64,000 bases of DNA from Bimuria novae-zelandiae CBS 107.79 (taxonomy: Eukaryota > Ascomycota > Dothideomycetes > Pleosporales > Didymosphaeriaceae): assembly GCA_010015655.1 (NCBI GenBank), contig ML976688.1, forward strand, positions 562,411 to 626,410, in the 5' to 3' direction. Below are positions 49,062 through 57,950 of the stretch, piece after piece. The notes under the pieces were generated by a model. It did not search any database. It had not been told where the DNA came from and saw only the letters and a list, made by a program, of their open reading frames with translations. Position 1 is the stretch's first letter; the number at the start of each line of letters is the position of its first letter. The position numbers were made by a program, and so were the translations under genes.

Positions 49062-49728
49062 TAGTTAAGTAATTAGATAGGCCTCGCATGGCTTTAATAA
49101 GTATTTAATTATTTTATAAAGTTAAAAGCTAAATAATTATATTAACTATTAATCCTTAATAGCAACAGATCTTATATTATTATAGATTTTATTAATTATT
49201 ATAATTATAATAGGATCCTGTTAGCTATCTATTTACTTTATTTAACCTATATAGTATAGCCTCTTAATATCTGCGTGTTTAAGCCTCTATTAATAATATA
49301 TTTAAATAAGCTATTAGCCTTCTTACAGAATAGCTAGGGGCTAGCCTCTATTACTAAGAGAGACTTCTTTAGCCTATTCTAGAAGGCCTAAGTTAGTACT
49401 ATAAGGTAGCTATTAATCCTCTAGGCTTTTAAAGCTATAGGTATTTTCTCGCTAGATCTAATAATTATTCTTAAGTAATTTAATTAGACTATACCTTTTA
49501 ATTAATAATTATAAAAGAGTTTAATCTTAATACTTAGTGCTTTAGATTAGAGAAAGATTGACTGGCTACTAAATACTATTATTAATATAAGGGGTAGTAA
49601 TAAGGCTAAGAAGCTGTTAGGATCTGAACATATACAAGACGTTGAGGACCAACGGGTCCTCAGTGGGGGTGACACTCGGCGGGGTTGCGTAACCGAGATC
49701 ACGTGACGTACCATCCAGCCAAGACATA

Positions 49729-51657
49729 AGTCGGGCACCCTAGTTTCCGACACCCCATAGTTTCCGACAGCCCCGCAACCTCGCCCCCCACCATGCACCA
49801 CGACTAAATATTAACTTTAAATAACTTAATTTTTTACTAATTTTAAAAATATTTTTTTGCACTATTTTCGCTGCCTTTAAATAGCTAGCTATATAGAAGA
49901 AGATGTCTAGAATGCGCTTGTAGATCTTAAATCTAGGGTCGCTTTCGCTACTACTACCACCTAACACGGGGTCCTACGTAACACTCTTCGCGGCCACTTT
50001 AATAGTGCCTAACCCTATTAGTACGCTCACGACGGTAAATAATAGCTTATAACTATTTAAGAAGAGCTTCTAGAAAAATAGATTCTTTAGTAAGAGGCCC
50101 TTAGTTATGCGCCAACGTACGCGCAAGTGCGGGCTATTATAATTATTATTTTTAAGTAATAAGGTAACTATAAAAACCTAAGGAAAAAGTAGACTAGTTA
50201 CTTTATATAACGCTACCTAGCTATTAAGTTAAAGTTAGGTTGCTAGACTAGCTAGGAACGCGTAAATAAGGCTACTTTAGAAAATATTAGGCACTTGTTT
50301 AACCTGTACAAAACGGTAAGCTAGATTCCCCCCCGGCGCAGGTATAATGCTAACAAGGGTGGTATTATAAAGGGCTAGGGCATTAATAGGCTTGTTATAG
50401 GCTCTTCGCAGGAGAGTCCAAACGCCATACTAGTTAAGATAATAAATGCCCGCACTTAGACCTCTATAGTAGAGTGTATCTTTGCGCTCGGCGTTGCTCT
50501 AGACCCCCTTATTATCTTTAAGGCTAAGAGTATCTAAGAGCAGTGGTTTAAGAAGGAGTTTTTGGCTTAGAACCCAGGCTAGCATGTTACCTTTTCGCAA
50601 AATAGATAGACGAGTAATAACATCGCTGTCGAGTGGCTAGAAAAGGTGTTTTTGCTACAGACTAAGCCTAATAATCCCTCCAAGGCACGGCTACTTATCG
50701 TCGATAGCTATAGTAGTTATACTTTAGACAAATTTATAACTATATATTACTTAAATAATATCTACTTACTCTTTTTTCTTGCTTATACTTTACATCTACT
50801 CTAGCCTTTAGATTTAGGCTATTTCTTAAGTCTGAAGGCGGCGTATCGGCGCTTTATCGGCGAATATACGGCTTAGACAGATAAAACAAAGCTTAGGAAG
50901 GCCAAGTTTCTCAAATTTTATGCAAAAGCACGTAAAATTAGCCTTCAAGAGCAGTGCATCCGATCTAGGTGGAAGGTAACAGGCTTATACCCTAAGAGCG
51001 TAAGGAAGCCCTTAGGTTCTCGCTGGGTAGTAGTGCGCGAACGGCCGTCAACACCACCCCCTTCTACCATGGATATTAGGACGCCAAAACGCGGCAGCGA
51101 TGTTATAAAGCTATTTTTTTAGAAAGAATTACTTACTAACTACACGATAATGCGTTTAGCTTACTACTATAGCATTTAACTATACCTTAATAATAGTTAC
51201 TATATAAGACCGTGAGATTACTTCCTTGCGTAAGCAGGTAGAGCAAGCTAACCCGCTAAAACGCTATAAAGTTATAACTAATTTAAATAATCTCTTTATA
51301 AGTCTTGCAAAAGTTCTCTCTTAAACTAATTAAAAGCCTATTTAACGTGGTCGCAAGGTGAGAAGCGTAGAGCAAGGGGTTATTATTATAAAGGAAAAGA
51401 GTAGCTCTAAGAAGGAAGCAGAGCAATTATTAATGTAACGTTTAGCACGGAATTAATAACTAACACGACGGTATCTTAATTGTGATTTAAGTGTAAATAA
51501 AGAAAGCGATTAAAATCCTTTAAATACAATTTTTTTAATGCTTTTTTAAAATTATTTAATGAAGCTGTGAGCACATTCGCAATGTAGAGTAGTGGCAGCG
51601 GCGAAATTTGGCGGGGTGTCGGAAAATGGGGGGTGTCGGAAACTAGGGTGCCCGACT
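49729..51657 (+). mobile_element. Z: pogo/Fot1-like DNA transposon inside solo LTR-C
   Basis: 1929 bp. The ends AGTCGGGCACCCTAG (49729) and CTAGGGTGCCCGACT (ending 51657) are inverted, flanked by TA (49727-49728 and 51658-51659). Each end contains two copies of a TTTCCGACACCCC-like unit. The interior encodes a decayed transposase on the plus strand. Confidence 0.93.
49890..51438 (+). pseudogene. Transposase of Z (pogo/Fot1 type), RIPped with a frameshift
   Basis: The main frame begins near 49890 with an HTH region (ALVDLKSRVAFATTTT.HGV, then LRNTLRG) and a second one near 50110-50260 (EALSYAPTYAQVRAI, AIKLKLG). The DDE domain follows from about 50350: IGSSQESPNAILVKIINART, SIVECIFALGVALDPLIIFK, LLIVDSYSSYTLDKF (second catalytic Asp kept) and PLDLGYFLSLKAAYRRFI. 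Between about 51110 and 51230 the frame shifts by one; the C-terminal coiled, basic tail (LRKQVEQANPLKRYKVITN...RGRKVRSVEQGV) then runs to TAA 51436-51438. The shift may lie in the T-run near 51113. The start codon is not fixed. Confidence 0.85.
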
Positions 51658-52995
51658 TACCATCCCGCCAAGATCATGGAAGGTGTACCATCCACGGACG
51701 GCGCTGCCATCCATCGATACTTGTGGATGGCAGAAGAAGGGTGGACGGTAACCAATAACCCTCTTGTATATAACCCAACACGAATACCCTTATGGCATTC
51801 GCGTTCAACCTGTTTATCAATCTATCGTTTGGATCTGACTAAGCAACCTCGTTGATTTGATTGTGCTGTACACACCTTCGATACCAACGTCCCAGTGACA
51901 AGCGTGAGCTATCACTACACCCTCTCCCGTCCTACCAAGTACTCCTGCCCGAGAACCAACCTTAACCCGTTTAGGACCAGCTATCCTAGATGGAACCTAA
52001 CAGAAGCTAAGTTAAACTATATACTTAATCTTTATATAAAAGTAACTCCTAAAGTATAAAAACAAAGGACTATAGAAAGGTTTAGCAAAATAAAAGAAAT
52101 GCCTAAAGTAAAATAGACTTTTACCTTTTAATTAGCTAGATAAGTATGATAGTAAAGCTATTTTTTTATTATTTTATAGTATATAGCGGGCACGTAATTA
52201 TTAATATAAAAAAATACTAAAGTATAGTAACTATAGCTTTAAAAAAGTATGCAGGAGCCCGTTAGGCTAATTAGTAGCTTAAAATAAGACTACTCTAAAA
52301 AAGGTATATTACTTAAGTAGTTACTAAAAATACACGCGTAAAGCAAAGGGCTAATAAAACTACTAAGTAACGCCTTAACTAATAAGCCTATAAGGTATAA
52401 AGTTAACTTTAAAAATATATTAAAATATTTAAATTAGGTAGTAAGAATATCTTAAAGCCTTTTAATAAAACTATTAAGAAAAAAAAGCCTTAGCGTAAGG
52501 CTATACATATTAATAAGGCCTTATTTATTATATCTACCTTAAAGTTGTACAGCGGCTAAATAATTAGAATACTAAGAAGATATTAATAATTTAAGTAATT
52601 AGTAATTATTTATAGGCTTTAGAGACCTTAACTATAAAAAATCTTATAATAATATTAATTATAGGTAGTTTAGTAGCCTCATGTCACTGGCCAAGCGATC
52701 ATATTGGGTGGCGCGTTCAGTGACGCGGCGCGCCAACTGCCAAGCTACGGTAGTGCTAGATAGCAGGCTTAGCTAGAAGTCGGGCTAAATAGGACCAAGA
52801 CCCCTGCACAGCCAAATGGACATCAACAACAACATCATCATCATCATCATCAATCAATCAGCTGGGCGTCCCGAGGCTTTTCGTACTAGTTCAACAAAGC
52901 AGGACGGCGCAAAGCATCGTTAGACACTAACTGAGCTGTTGAGAACAGCCTGCTGTTCCCGCACAATCGTTATGTGGACAGAAGGGCCCAAAATG

Positions 52996-53002
52996 TATAT
53001 AT
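52996..53002 (+). promoter_or_regulatory. Possible TATA box of the secreted-protein gene
   Basis: TATATAT about 106 bp upstream of the chosen ATG at 53108, just after the LINE-2 end. Position only; no transcript evidence. Confidence 0.3.
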
Positions 53003-53107
53003 CACCGAATGTCCACATTCATCCCTCATTCACACTCATCAACAGCTTTCCTATTACGCTGGACTTCATTCTCATCTCCGCATACTACAGCGCGTTTCTC
53101 CTACAAC

Positions 53108-54051
53108 ATGAAGACCTTAACCTCTTTGGCCTTGTTGGCCCTCACCGGGACCCATCAAACCCTTGCCCATAACCCCAACGCCAACTGCAACGCTTTCGCC
53201 GATAGCTGCCTCAGTGGGCTCAGTGGAACAGGAGCAAACGTGGCACCGCCCAGGAGCAGCCGTTTAGCTGACTGTTCCAGCTTCCAGTTGGTGACGGTGA
53301 CTCCGGCTCCTCGGTGAGTACTCACTTCCTCCCCTACCTCCCATATCTCCACTGCCCTTCCGCCGCCTCCTCTAAAACCTGACCTCGTTCAGCTTGATCA
53401 CCACCATCGTAGCCACCGTGACAGTGACAGTGACAACGACCACAACCACCACCAACCTTGCCGCCCTCGTCCGCCGTCAAGTCACGGAGGTTCCGTCCAG
53501 TATCCCGTCCTACGCGACCCAGTGCTGCAGGAGCGCATCAGACTATGCGAGCGCCTGCTCCTGCCTCGGGGTTACAGGCAAAACCACGACGGCCCCAACA
53601 CCCACATCCACCGTCAGTCTGACAGCCACTACGACCACCACCGTTACTACGACCACAACTGCCTTCGCCTCGTTCACCTGTAGCATTGCTTTTGCGGAAT
53701 GTTGCACGTCGGTCACCACTGGCGGTGACCAGATAGTTACTGGCCTGGGCTGTAAGTCTATCTCTGCAGTCTTAGCATTGAGAAATTTTCAGCAAAGAAT
53801 ATCATTGTAGTGCAACTATTCAAAAAAAATTGTGTTGTTGATAACTCGGACAATAAGATTTGCCTGGATGGCTGACGAGGAATCTAGGTGACTTCAATGA
53901 GAGTTTTGGGCCACGCGCCTGCAATACGGCCACACCAACGGCCCTGTGCTGCACCGCACTGGTGGTACGTAGTCATTATTCCCATTCCAATTCGGAACTT
54001 ATGCTGATAGCATTAGTTTTTACCCACTCCCCAATCTGCGATATTGTGTAA
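53108..54051 (+). CDS. Secreted Thr/Cys-rich hydrophobin-like protein, three exons
   Basis: Exons 53108-53313, 53393-53751 and 53888-54051 give 729 nt, 242 residues. Intron 1 (79 nt) is GTGAGT...CTGAC...CAG; intron 2 (136 nt) is GTAAGT...CTGAC...TAG. I chose ATG 53108 over the in-frame start at 53009 because MKTLTSLALLALTGTHQTLA is a good signal peptide. Two Thr-rich stretches, likely O-glycosylated linkers, flank a Cys segment (QCCRSASDYASACSC). The C-terminal Cys spacing C-x6-CC-x15-C-x10-C-x8-CC is hydrophobin-like, but the usual eighth Cys is absent or lies in an uncertain last exon. There is no RIP in this gene, although transposon blocks lie close by on both sides. Known hydrophobins are secreted surface-active proteins; that function is inferred here from Cys spacing only. 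The 3' end could include another intron at 53965. Confidence 0.7.
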
Positions 54052-54777
54052 CTCTCCCACGCCTTTTCCATAGAGTCCATTCACTGCCACACATCTGTCG
54101 CCGGACATAGCGGCGAACGCGTGGCTGCAACCGAGTAGGAAGAAATCAATCAATCAATCAGTCTTGTAGGCGACAACGAGTTTTGGGGGGTCGCGCTGAG
54201 CGCTCCGGCTTAAATGTTGAAGTTGAAGTTGTGTTGTGTTGTAGTGTTGGTTGGTTTAGTGGGGTTCGGTGGGTTTTTTGGTGCGGGGTAAGGTTGTGCA
54301 TTGGGGAGATGGGTGCGGTTGAGCGGCTGAAATTAGTGCAAGTCCCCCATAGTCAGGGGGCATTCCCTGCAATTTAATCCAGTCAGCCTGTCTAACTTAT
54401 AGCTAATTTTGAACATTTGCGATACCTCACTTCTAAATTACGTTTGCATCGTCGCCTACGGGCTTGATTCGTAGAGAGCCTCATTCTGTAGCGTATCAGA
54501 CTTTCTTTCCTACAGCACCACCGCCATGCGCTTATCACTCCAATTTCTCGTAAAAGGGTCTTATCCGAACCTTAGAACCTCACTCTGATGCTAGCAAGTC
54601 ATGATTCATGCAAGGTCGCCACCCCGGTCGGTACTTCCAATCAAAGCAATTACCAATCCCGGCTAGTGCAGAACGACCCCCCACCTCCCACCTAATCATC
54701 ACGGTGTAAATTACTTGTGGTCATCCAGTAGGTGGCTGCTATGAATGGACATCTGTCACGTTATTGATGATGTGTTC
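54052..54777 (+). other. Intergenic, unmutated DNA with a LINE-tail-like segment
   Basis: No convincing gene. 54095-54161 resembles the LINE-1 3' end, finishing in AATCAATCAATCAATCAG. 54215-54300 is a G/T-rich low-complexity run (TTGAAG and TTGTG units). A short frame at 54183-54377 lies in that low-complexity sequence and is not supported. Confidence 0.5.
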
Positions 54778-55020
54778 TCAGAATATGTTTGCCCCACTTA
54801 TACTCTGCCCTTTTCTACAGGCATCAGACAATATGTCAAGCACTAATCCCGAGAAAAGAGTTCTTGATTCGCCATTCGAAGTATTTGCAACTTCGTAGGT
54901 GTTCTCGAAATATTTATTGGTCCTTACTACCGTATTGACACACGTGCCGCCCCGGTTCGCGTGCCGCCCCAGTAACAACAACATGCTCATCACCACAAAG
55001 ATAAGGCTATAGAGAGCCAC
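54778..55020 (-). CDS. Doubtful small ORF with N-terminal membrane segment
   Basis: 80 codons on the minus strand, starting MALYSLIFVVMSMLLLLGRH, which would form a signal anchor or transmembrane helix. The rest (ending SISGANIF) shows no domain I recognise. It begins at the exact edge of the AT-rich block and could be the first exon of a gene that extends left, a truncated gene, or chance. It is reported because base composition is normal and there are no RIP-type stops. Confidence 0.25.
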   Translation of the reverse strand: MALYSLIFVVMSMLLLLGRHANRGGTCVNTVVRTNKYFENTYEVANTSNGESRTLFSGLVLDILSDACRKGQSISGANIF

Positions 55021-55661
55021 AAAATAGCTATTATTACAAGATTTTTTAGTGAAGAGACTTGTAACATGCTCGCGATTAGTATAGCTTTTAAGAACTTCTT
55101 TAAAGCTATACTACTACTAGCGCGTCTTTTAGGCTTAAGCTTTAAAAAAGAAGCTTTTAAGGCTTTACACTTAACTTTTTTATATAGTTTTAAATACTTT
55201 TTTTATATTTTAAGCTACTCTTTTTATCTCCCACATAGCCTCTTATTTAGTCTTTATTTAATTTATCTTCTCCTTAGCTCTTTTTTTTATGCTTCTCCTC
55301 TTTCTCTTTCTCTCTAAGTAGCTTAGCAGACTTTTAAAGCTCCTTTTATATTAAAGTTATTTATTTACTTTCTCGCGTGCACGTGCCTCTCTAATCCTAT
55401 AAAAAGACTAAAGTACTATACTACTATAGTAGTCCTGCCTTTATTATAATTTAAGACGCCTACTACGATTTTTATAATATTCTTTTGTATTAGAAGCATT
55501 GCTTAAGTCCTTATTTTTATATTAAAGTAGTTAGTTTTATACTTAAATATAATAAAGCGTTTAAGAAAGTGCCTTTAACTTCTTAGTAGTAATATATTTT
55601 ACTATAGACTATATAAAATAATTTAAATAACTTCTTTTAACCTTTTTATAAGTTTCTAGAG
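55021..55661. other. AT-rich RIPped sequence of unknown origin
   Basis: Composition changes abruptly at about 55030. The stretch looks like mutated repeat sequence: TA-rich, almost no CA/TG, but with GCGC kept. I could not assign it to an element. The open frame at 55066-55317 is Leu/Tyr/Phe-rich, as expected of RIPped DNA read by chance. Confidence 0.5.
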
Positions 55662-57347
55662 TGTAAGGGACTAGGTGCTCAAGGAGCCAAAGGTGTTAAA
55701 AGAATACTTATAAATTTAATAAAAAGTCTAAAGGTATGCTTCAGGCGTTAAACTTATATATCTAAGGTTTACATAACTAAAGATTAAAAATCTAAAGTAA
55801 TAACTAGGCGTAGCCTATTATATACCCCCTTACCTTTATTAGGGATAAAGAAAAAATTTTATATCTTATCTTACTATATAGCTTTGCGATTATTTTATTA
55901 TCTACTTATAATTTTTTTACTATTATAAATCTCGTACTATTTCTATTCTCGCGTGCCTGATTTTATATTCTTACTATAAGTAGTTATTATAGTAGTGTGT
56001 TCGCGCTGGTGCGTTTACTTATTATTATATATATAAAATTACTTTTTGCCTAGCGTCTAAATCTTATTCTTTTATGTTTCTTTTTTTCTTATCTTAACTT
56101 CGTGCACTATAATATCTTACTTTTAGCTTAGTTATTTTTAACTTTATAATTTAATTTCTTTTCTTAATTTAATAAGATAGCTAGCCCTTCGCGTAATAGT
56201 TACGTAATAAAGACTCTTAAGCATTAAAAGCGTACTATTAATTCTAATAATAACATAAAAGAAGTCTTGAACCTATTATAGTTACTAAGCTACTAATTTA
56301 AGCAGACTAAGCGTTTTAAAAAATAAAGCTACTATTTTTAATACTAGTGTAATTCTCCTTAGCTAGCTTATTAAGAAGTGTAGTCCTTTTAAAGCTTATA
56401 AAATAAGTTCTAGACCCTCTTTTAGGCCTTTTTTTTTTTACCTTCTAACTTAACTCCTTACTTTCCTAACCTCCTTTTTAATTTTTTATTAGCCTAGGTG
56501 TACGCACTTGCTAACTTAATTAGCTTAGCTTTTAAGACCTAGTTTTGCTACGCGCGATAATTAAGCGCTAGTATATTAATTATATTACTTATAAACGCGT
56601 CTATTAGTAGGTGCTAGCGGGTAAGATAGTGTCCTGTAAAAGGTGCTATACCTATAAGCTTATTAGCTATACTAGACAAGTATACTTTAGTCTAACTTAT
56701 TTTAGAAAACTTTAAGATATGCTTTACTAACTTCTTCCCTTACTTAGATTTAGCCTACCTGTCGGTTCACAGGTAGCAAGGAATAAACAAGTAACTCTCT
56801 GTCTTTGGTATCTGGTGTCTGTCTTGTCTTGTGTGTGTGCTATGATAGTTCTATATACCTTCCTTCCAGTTCTTGTGGATGTGATAGAGTACCAGGTGGT
56901 GTGGAGGCGAAGGGGTTTCGGTACAGTATCAGGTTAACTAGAAGTGAGGGGGTACAGGGGTATGATAGGGTTACACAGTTCCCTTAGTGCGGAAGGCGAG
57001 GCTGTGCAGACACTACCCTTAATAAAGTTAGCCACGAAAAATTCGCTAATATTATAGTTATAAGTATAAGCTACCTTATAAATAAGGTTTTAAAAAGTAG
57101 CTAAAAGTAAAAAGCTGTTCTTATTAATCTTAACGCGTTCTATTTAACTTATAAAGTTATTATTATTAATTACTATGCCTCCTTTAAGAGTGAGACTACT
57201 ACTATTTTAGGCCTTATTACTTTTTCTTTTAAAATCATTTAGCTCTTAGGGCGCATCGCTATTATAATTAAAATAACTTTTAACTTTTTTTAAGTTCATA
57301 TTACTAACTTTAAAATATTTTATTAAGAGTGTAAGAACTCTTTTACA
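55662..57347 (-). mobile_element. Truncated second copy of gypsy-2 (minus strand)
   Basis: 55662-55822 is a 161-bp gypsy-2 LTR in reverse orientation, the 3' LTR of this copy. It is followed by reverse-complement sequence matching 46158 back to about 44884 of gypsy-2, that is the purine tract and the region with the accessory ORF. Similarity stops near 57347, so pol, gag and the other LTR are missing. A solo LTR (56760-57012) is inserted in it. Both copies are RIPped at many, often different, positions. Confidence 0.85.
56760..57012 (+). repeat. Solo LTR-B (second copy)
   Basis: 253 bp, TGTCGGTTCACAGG...GTGCAGACA, very similar to 46452-46701 and in the same orientation, with its own exact duplication CTACC (56755-56759 and 57013-57017). 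It is unmutated inside RIPped DNA. Confidence 0.95.
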
Positions 57348-57685
57348 AGTTATTATAAAGGGGCACCTTGCTAGAGCTTTCTACGCTAGCTAGGATTGAT
57401 CCAAGCAGCCGAGCAGCCAAGCTCGCGATACCCTAAACCCCTAAATAGCTTAGTGTCTTAGTAGAGCTTCCTCTCCTTAATAGTCTTTATTTTTAACCCC
57501 CCTAATTATTAACTAAGCGCTATAGTTATAAGCTTCATACTTTTATAATTACTATATAGTATACTTACTTTACCTTAATTAATAATTAAAGTAGTAAGCT
57601 ATTACTTACTTTTTATTATTTTAACGCTTAAGTCTCGACGCTTATAATCTATAATAGAGCTAAATTATATAATAACTACTATAAA
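57348..57685. other. Unassigned AT-rich spacer
   Basis: Sequence between the gypsy-2 truncation point and the copia-4 LTR. The first 100 bases are GC-balanced, the rest TA-rich. No gene, terminal repeat or recognisable element seen. Confidence 0.4.
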
Positions 57686-57938
57686 TGTCCGTACGCAGCA
57701 GCGTTACGGTCGGAATACTAGTTATCGCGCGAGAAGGATGCGTGTGTACGTGCGCGAACAGCCGAGCGTAAACATGTATATATTCTCCTTTTTATTTGTA
57801 TAACAAATAAGACAAGCAAGAACTAAATGTTATTGCCTACCCTTACTATCCGTACGCTGTGCATACTGTACACTACTTTTACTTTTACTATTTAAGTGCT
57901 TATCCTATGAGTAGCTAGCTAAAAGAGCCTATTTAACA
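57686..57938 (+). repeat. Copia-4 5' LTR (inferred)
   Basis: 253 bp, mostly unmutated until about 57900, bounded by TG and CA. It contains a TATATATT near 57776. The partner LTR is not in the window. Confidence 0.6.
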
Positions 57939-57950
57939 CTAATTAGTAAT

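Larger units (their letters stand above)
49615..52002 (+). repeat. Solo LTR-C (about 457 bp of its own), split by element Z
   Basis: Starts TGTTAGGATCTGAAC at 49615 and ends ACCTAACA at 52002, with exact duplication GAAGC (49610-49614 and 52003-52007). Without Z and one TA it is 457 bp. It has a promoter-like TATATAA near 51768. The sequence is largely unmutated. It lies in the C-terminal part of the X transposase, whose frame resumes at 52003. The ORFs at 49547-49967 (minus) and 51592-51855 (plus) only cross these ends and are not genes. Confidence 0.93.
46365..52594 (+). pseudogene. Transposase of X (pogo/Fot1 type), split by three insertions
   Basis: ATG 46365 (MDPITAAIETI) to TAA 52592-52594. 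After subtracting the solo LTR at 46452, mariner Y at 47360 and the solo LTR block at 49615 (each with one target copy), 1878 nt remain, i.e. 625 codons plus stop with no net frameshift. Visible in order: HTH regions; YKLYFDLLQQKIEQYQIKA; DIYNIDKKG (first catalytic Asp); ICADGSVLDLALIY; LLILNSNRS (second Asp now Asn, near 49160); RDFFSLF.KA near 49350; and a basic coiled C-terminus ending KVVQRLNN.NTKK. The agreement of frame across all three insertion points is strong evidence for this reconstruction. Inactive because of many stops. Confidence 0.9.
25734..52750 (+). mobile_element. X: pogo/Fot1-like DNA transposon expanded to 27 kb
   Basis: Ends CCGTAGCTTGG (25734-25744) and its complement at 52740-52750 form TIRs that, after removing gypsy-1, pair over about 43 bp with four mismatches (continuing CAGTTGGCGCGCCGC). 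TA flanks both sides (25732-25733 and 52751-52752). Subtracting the five insertions made directly into it (gypsy-1, gypsy-2, two solo LTRs and mariner Y) leaves 2123 bp. Its left TA is the right TA of element P, so the two elements abut. One transposase pseudogene lies in the right third. Confidence 0.9.
12940..52923 (+). pseudogene. LINE-2 ORF2 (endonuclease, RT, RNase H) in three blocks
   Basis: Block 1 (to 14786) has an APE-type endonuclease stretch near 12975-13280 (TKPYIINIGGILY) and the first RT palm motif, decayed to SFNI.GAYNRVPY near 14710-14760, with catalytic Asp now Asn. Copia-2 interrupts the RT there. Block 2 (21003-23125) gives ARKGTVVVNRFKTEKLDIAF, the YxDD box as FINNY (both Asp to Asn, near 21205), then an unmutated stretch to about 22080 and RNase H (FTDAS, ELAAI, CNEAANKF). 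Block 3 (52753-52923) continues in frame through a run of Ile codons to TAG 52921-52923. Stops and lost catalytic residues make it dead. Confidence 0.85.
4490..52990 (+). mobile_element. LINE-2: Tad-like non-LTR retrotransposon split over 48 kb by nested insertions
   Basis: One LINE can be followed through the window as four blocks: about 4490-5336, 12432-14786, 21003-23125 and 52753 to about 52990. Removing the insertions and one copy of each target duplication leaves about 5.4 kb and restores reading frame at every junction (for example ...KRVVVKKD across 5336/12432, ...KGIPNN across the copia-2 site, and ...WDQYVVLDSRL across the 29.6-kb block at 23125/52753). ORF1 carries two zinc-knuckle motifs; ORF2 carries endonuclease, RT, RNase H and a C-terminal region. 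The 5' and 3' limits are approximate because I found no target-site duplication. Confidence 0.85.

Noticed and set aside
23126..52750. P plus X as one 29.6-kb composite transposon
   Set aside because: The outer ends (TCCCACGC and the complement of CCGTAGC) are not inverted repeats of each other; each element has its own matching pair.
53009..53107. Longer start for the secreted-protein gene at 53009
   Set aside because: The extension has no signal peptide; the in-frame ATG at 53108 is followed by a typical one.
55066..55317. ORF rich in Leu, Phe and Tyr
   Set aside because: This composition is what TA-rich RIPped DNA gives in a chance frame; there is no motif.
57440..57460. CCCTAAACCCCTAAA looks telomere-like
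   Set aside because: There are only about two imperfect units, no tandem array, and RIPped repeats on both sides. It is chance.
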